NCBI RefSeq assembly: GCF_946222815.1
Contig: NZ_CAMJRK010000040.1
Location: 1-13,558, forward strand
Length of the DNA: 13,558 bases
Reading direction: 5' to 3'
Origin: an uncultured Leuconostoc sp.
Lineage (GTDB): Bacteria > Bacillota > Bacilli > Lactobacillales > Lactobacillaceae
A program made the position numbers and the translations under genes. Below are positions 13,173-13,558 of this stretch, in pieces; position 1 is the stretch's first letter; every line of letters begins with the position of its first letter. The notes below the pieces were generated by a model that did not search any database, was not told where the DNA came from, and saw only the letters and a list, made by a program, of their open reading frames with translations.

Positions 13173-13558
13173 TTATCCAAACACACTACTATTCTTAATC
13201 GCGTCAATCAATCCATCTTCGGTTACTTCTGGTTTGACATAATCGCCCATCATCTCAATCCGTTTGTCACGTGACTTATTTCGGTCATGCATTTCAATCA
13301 CTGGGCCATCTTTTCCCATCTTAATTGATTTGACAACTTTTGTATCTACTGTATCTCTATTTTTAAATTGCACCCATGATTTATGCGACACAATTGGATT
13401 TCCGTCATCATCAAGAACAGGTTTGTTTTTATCTGGTTCACCATTGATGTGTTCATACAACGTTTCATCATACGCCCCAAAATTGACATAATCGCCAATA
13501 TCAGCACGTGCCTCTTGCGCCATATCTTCCAACAAATCAAAAACGCCCACACCAAGCT
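13173..13558 (-). CDS. Phage terminase small subunit, 5' end outside the window
   Basis: The C-terminal ~128 residues of a terminase small subunit, which recognises phage DNA for packaging. ARADIGDYVNFG near the start of the visible part, the WVQFKNRDTVDTKVVKSIK stretch, and the VIEMHDRNKSRDKRIEMMGDY helix are typical of this family in lactic acid bacteria phages. The frame is open to the window edge, so the N-terminal helix-turn-helix domain lies beyond it. It directly precedes terL. Confidence 0.75.
   Translation of the reverse strand, partial: LGVGVFDLLEDMAQEARADIGDYVNFGAYDETLYEHINGEPDKNKPVLDDDGNPIVSHKSWVQFKNRDTVDTKVVKSIKMGKDGPVIEMHDRNKSRDKRIEMMGDYVKPEVTEDGLIDAIKNSSVFG

Noticed and set aside
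1..13558. CRISPR array or toxin-antitoxin and defence systems
   Set aside because: No regularly spaced repeats were found, and none of the gene pairs match defence families. The tetR pair is not a recognisable toxin-antitoxin module.

Overview
The window looks like chromosome from a low-GC lactic acid bacterium, most likely Leuconostocaceae (Leuconostoc or a close relative). This rests on AT-rich DNA, Bacillales/Lactobacillales-type gene pairs (yunD-yutD, rplU-rpmA), strong AGGAGG-type ribosome sites, an L27 with a Firmicutes N-terminal extension, and a MepB-like gene. The genus is inferred, not shown.

Layout. Positions 1-1853 (minus strand) carry a glycerophosphodiester phosphodiesterase and a D-2-hydroxyacid dehydrogenase. 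Positions 1860-4462 (plus strand) carry the most notable unit. It has a consensus promoter with a perfect inverted repeat between its -35 and -10 boxes. A 21-codon leader peptide loaded with Ile, Val and Leu codons follows, then a set of mutually exclusive hairpins ending in a strong terminator. Downstream lie a PfoR/PTS-EIIC_2-type membrane protein and a branched-chain aminotransferase (ilvE). This reads as ribosome-mediated attenuation by branched-chain amino acids, and it places an uncharacterised EIIC-like membrane protein in branched-chain amino acid metabolism. The divergent 2-hydroxyacid dehydrogenase could reduce the 2-oxo acids made by IlvE.

Positions 4533-4703 hold tRNA-Glu(TTC) with its own promoter and terminator. 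Positions 4710-9238 are minus-strand housekeeping genes: yunD-like nucleotidase and yutD; an aminopeptidase P-like M24 peptidase coupled to an unknown 151-residue protein; and rplU-rpmA behind an L21-type leader RNA. The prp protease gene usually found between rplU and rpmA is absent here. Positions 9257-10379 encode a TetR regulator and a small membrane-anchored protein of unknown function. Positions 10447-10603 hold tRNA-Arg(TCT), with two mismatches in its 3' half beside an 8-C run. Positions 10844-11752 encode an SMR efflux protein (SugE/Gdx-like) and a MepB-like protein.

The right end is a scar. A decayed IS3-family element (11817-13000) has a nonsense codon in each orf and has lost the catalytic Glu. 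It abuts a prophage fragment in which the terminase large subunit is cut just after its Walker A motif. The rest of that gene is not on the other side of the IS, and no target duplication is visible, so a deletion or rearrangement mediated by the IS is likely.
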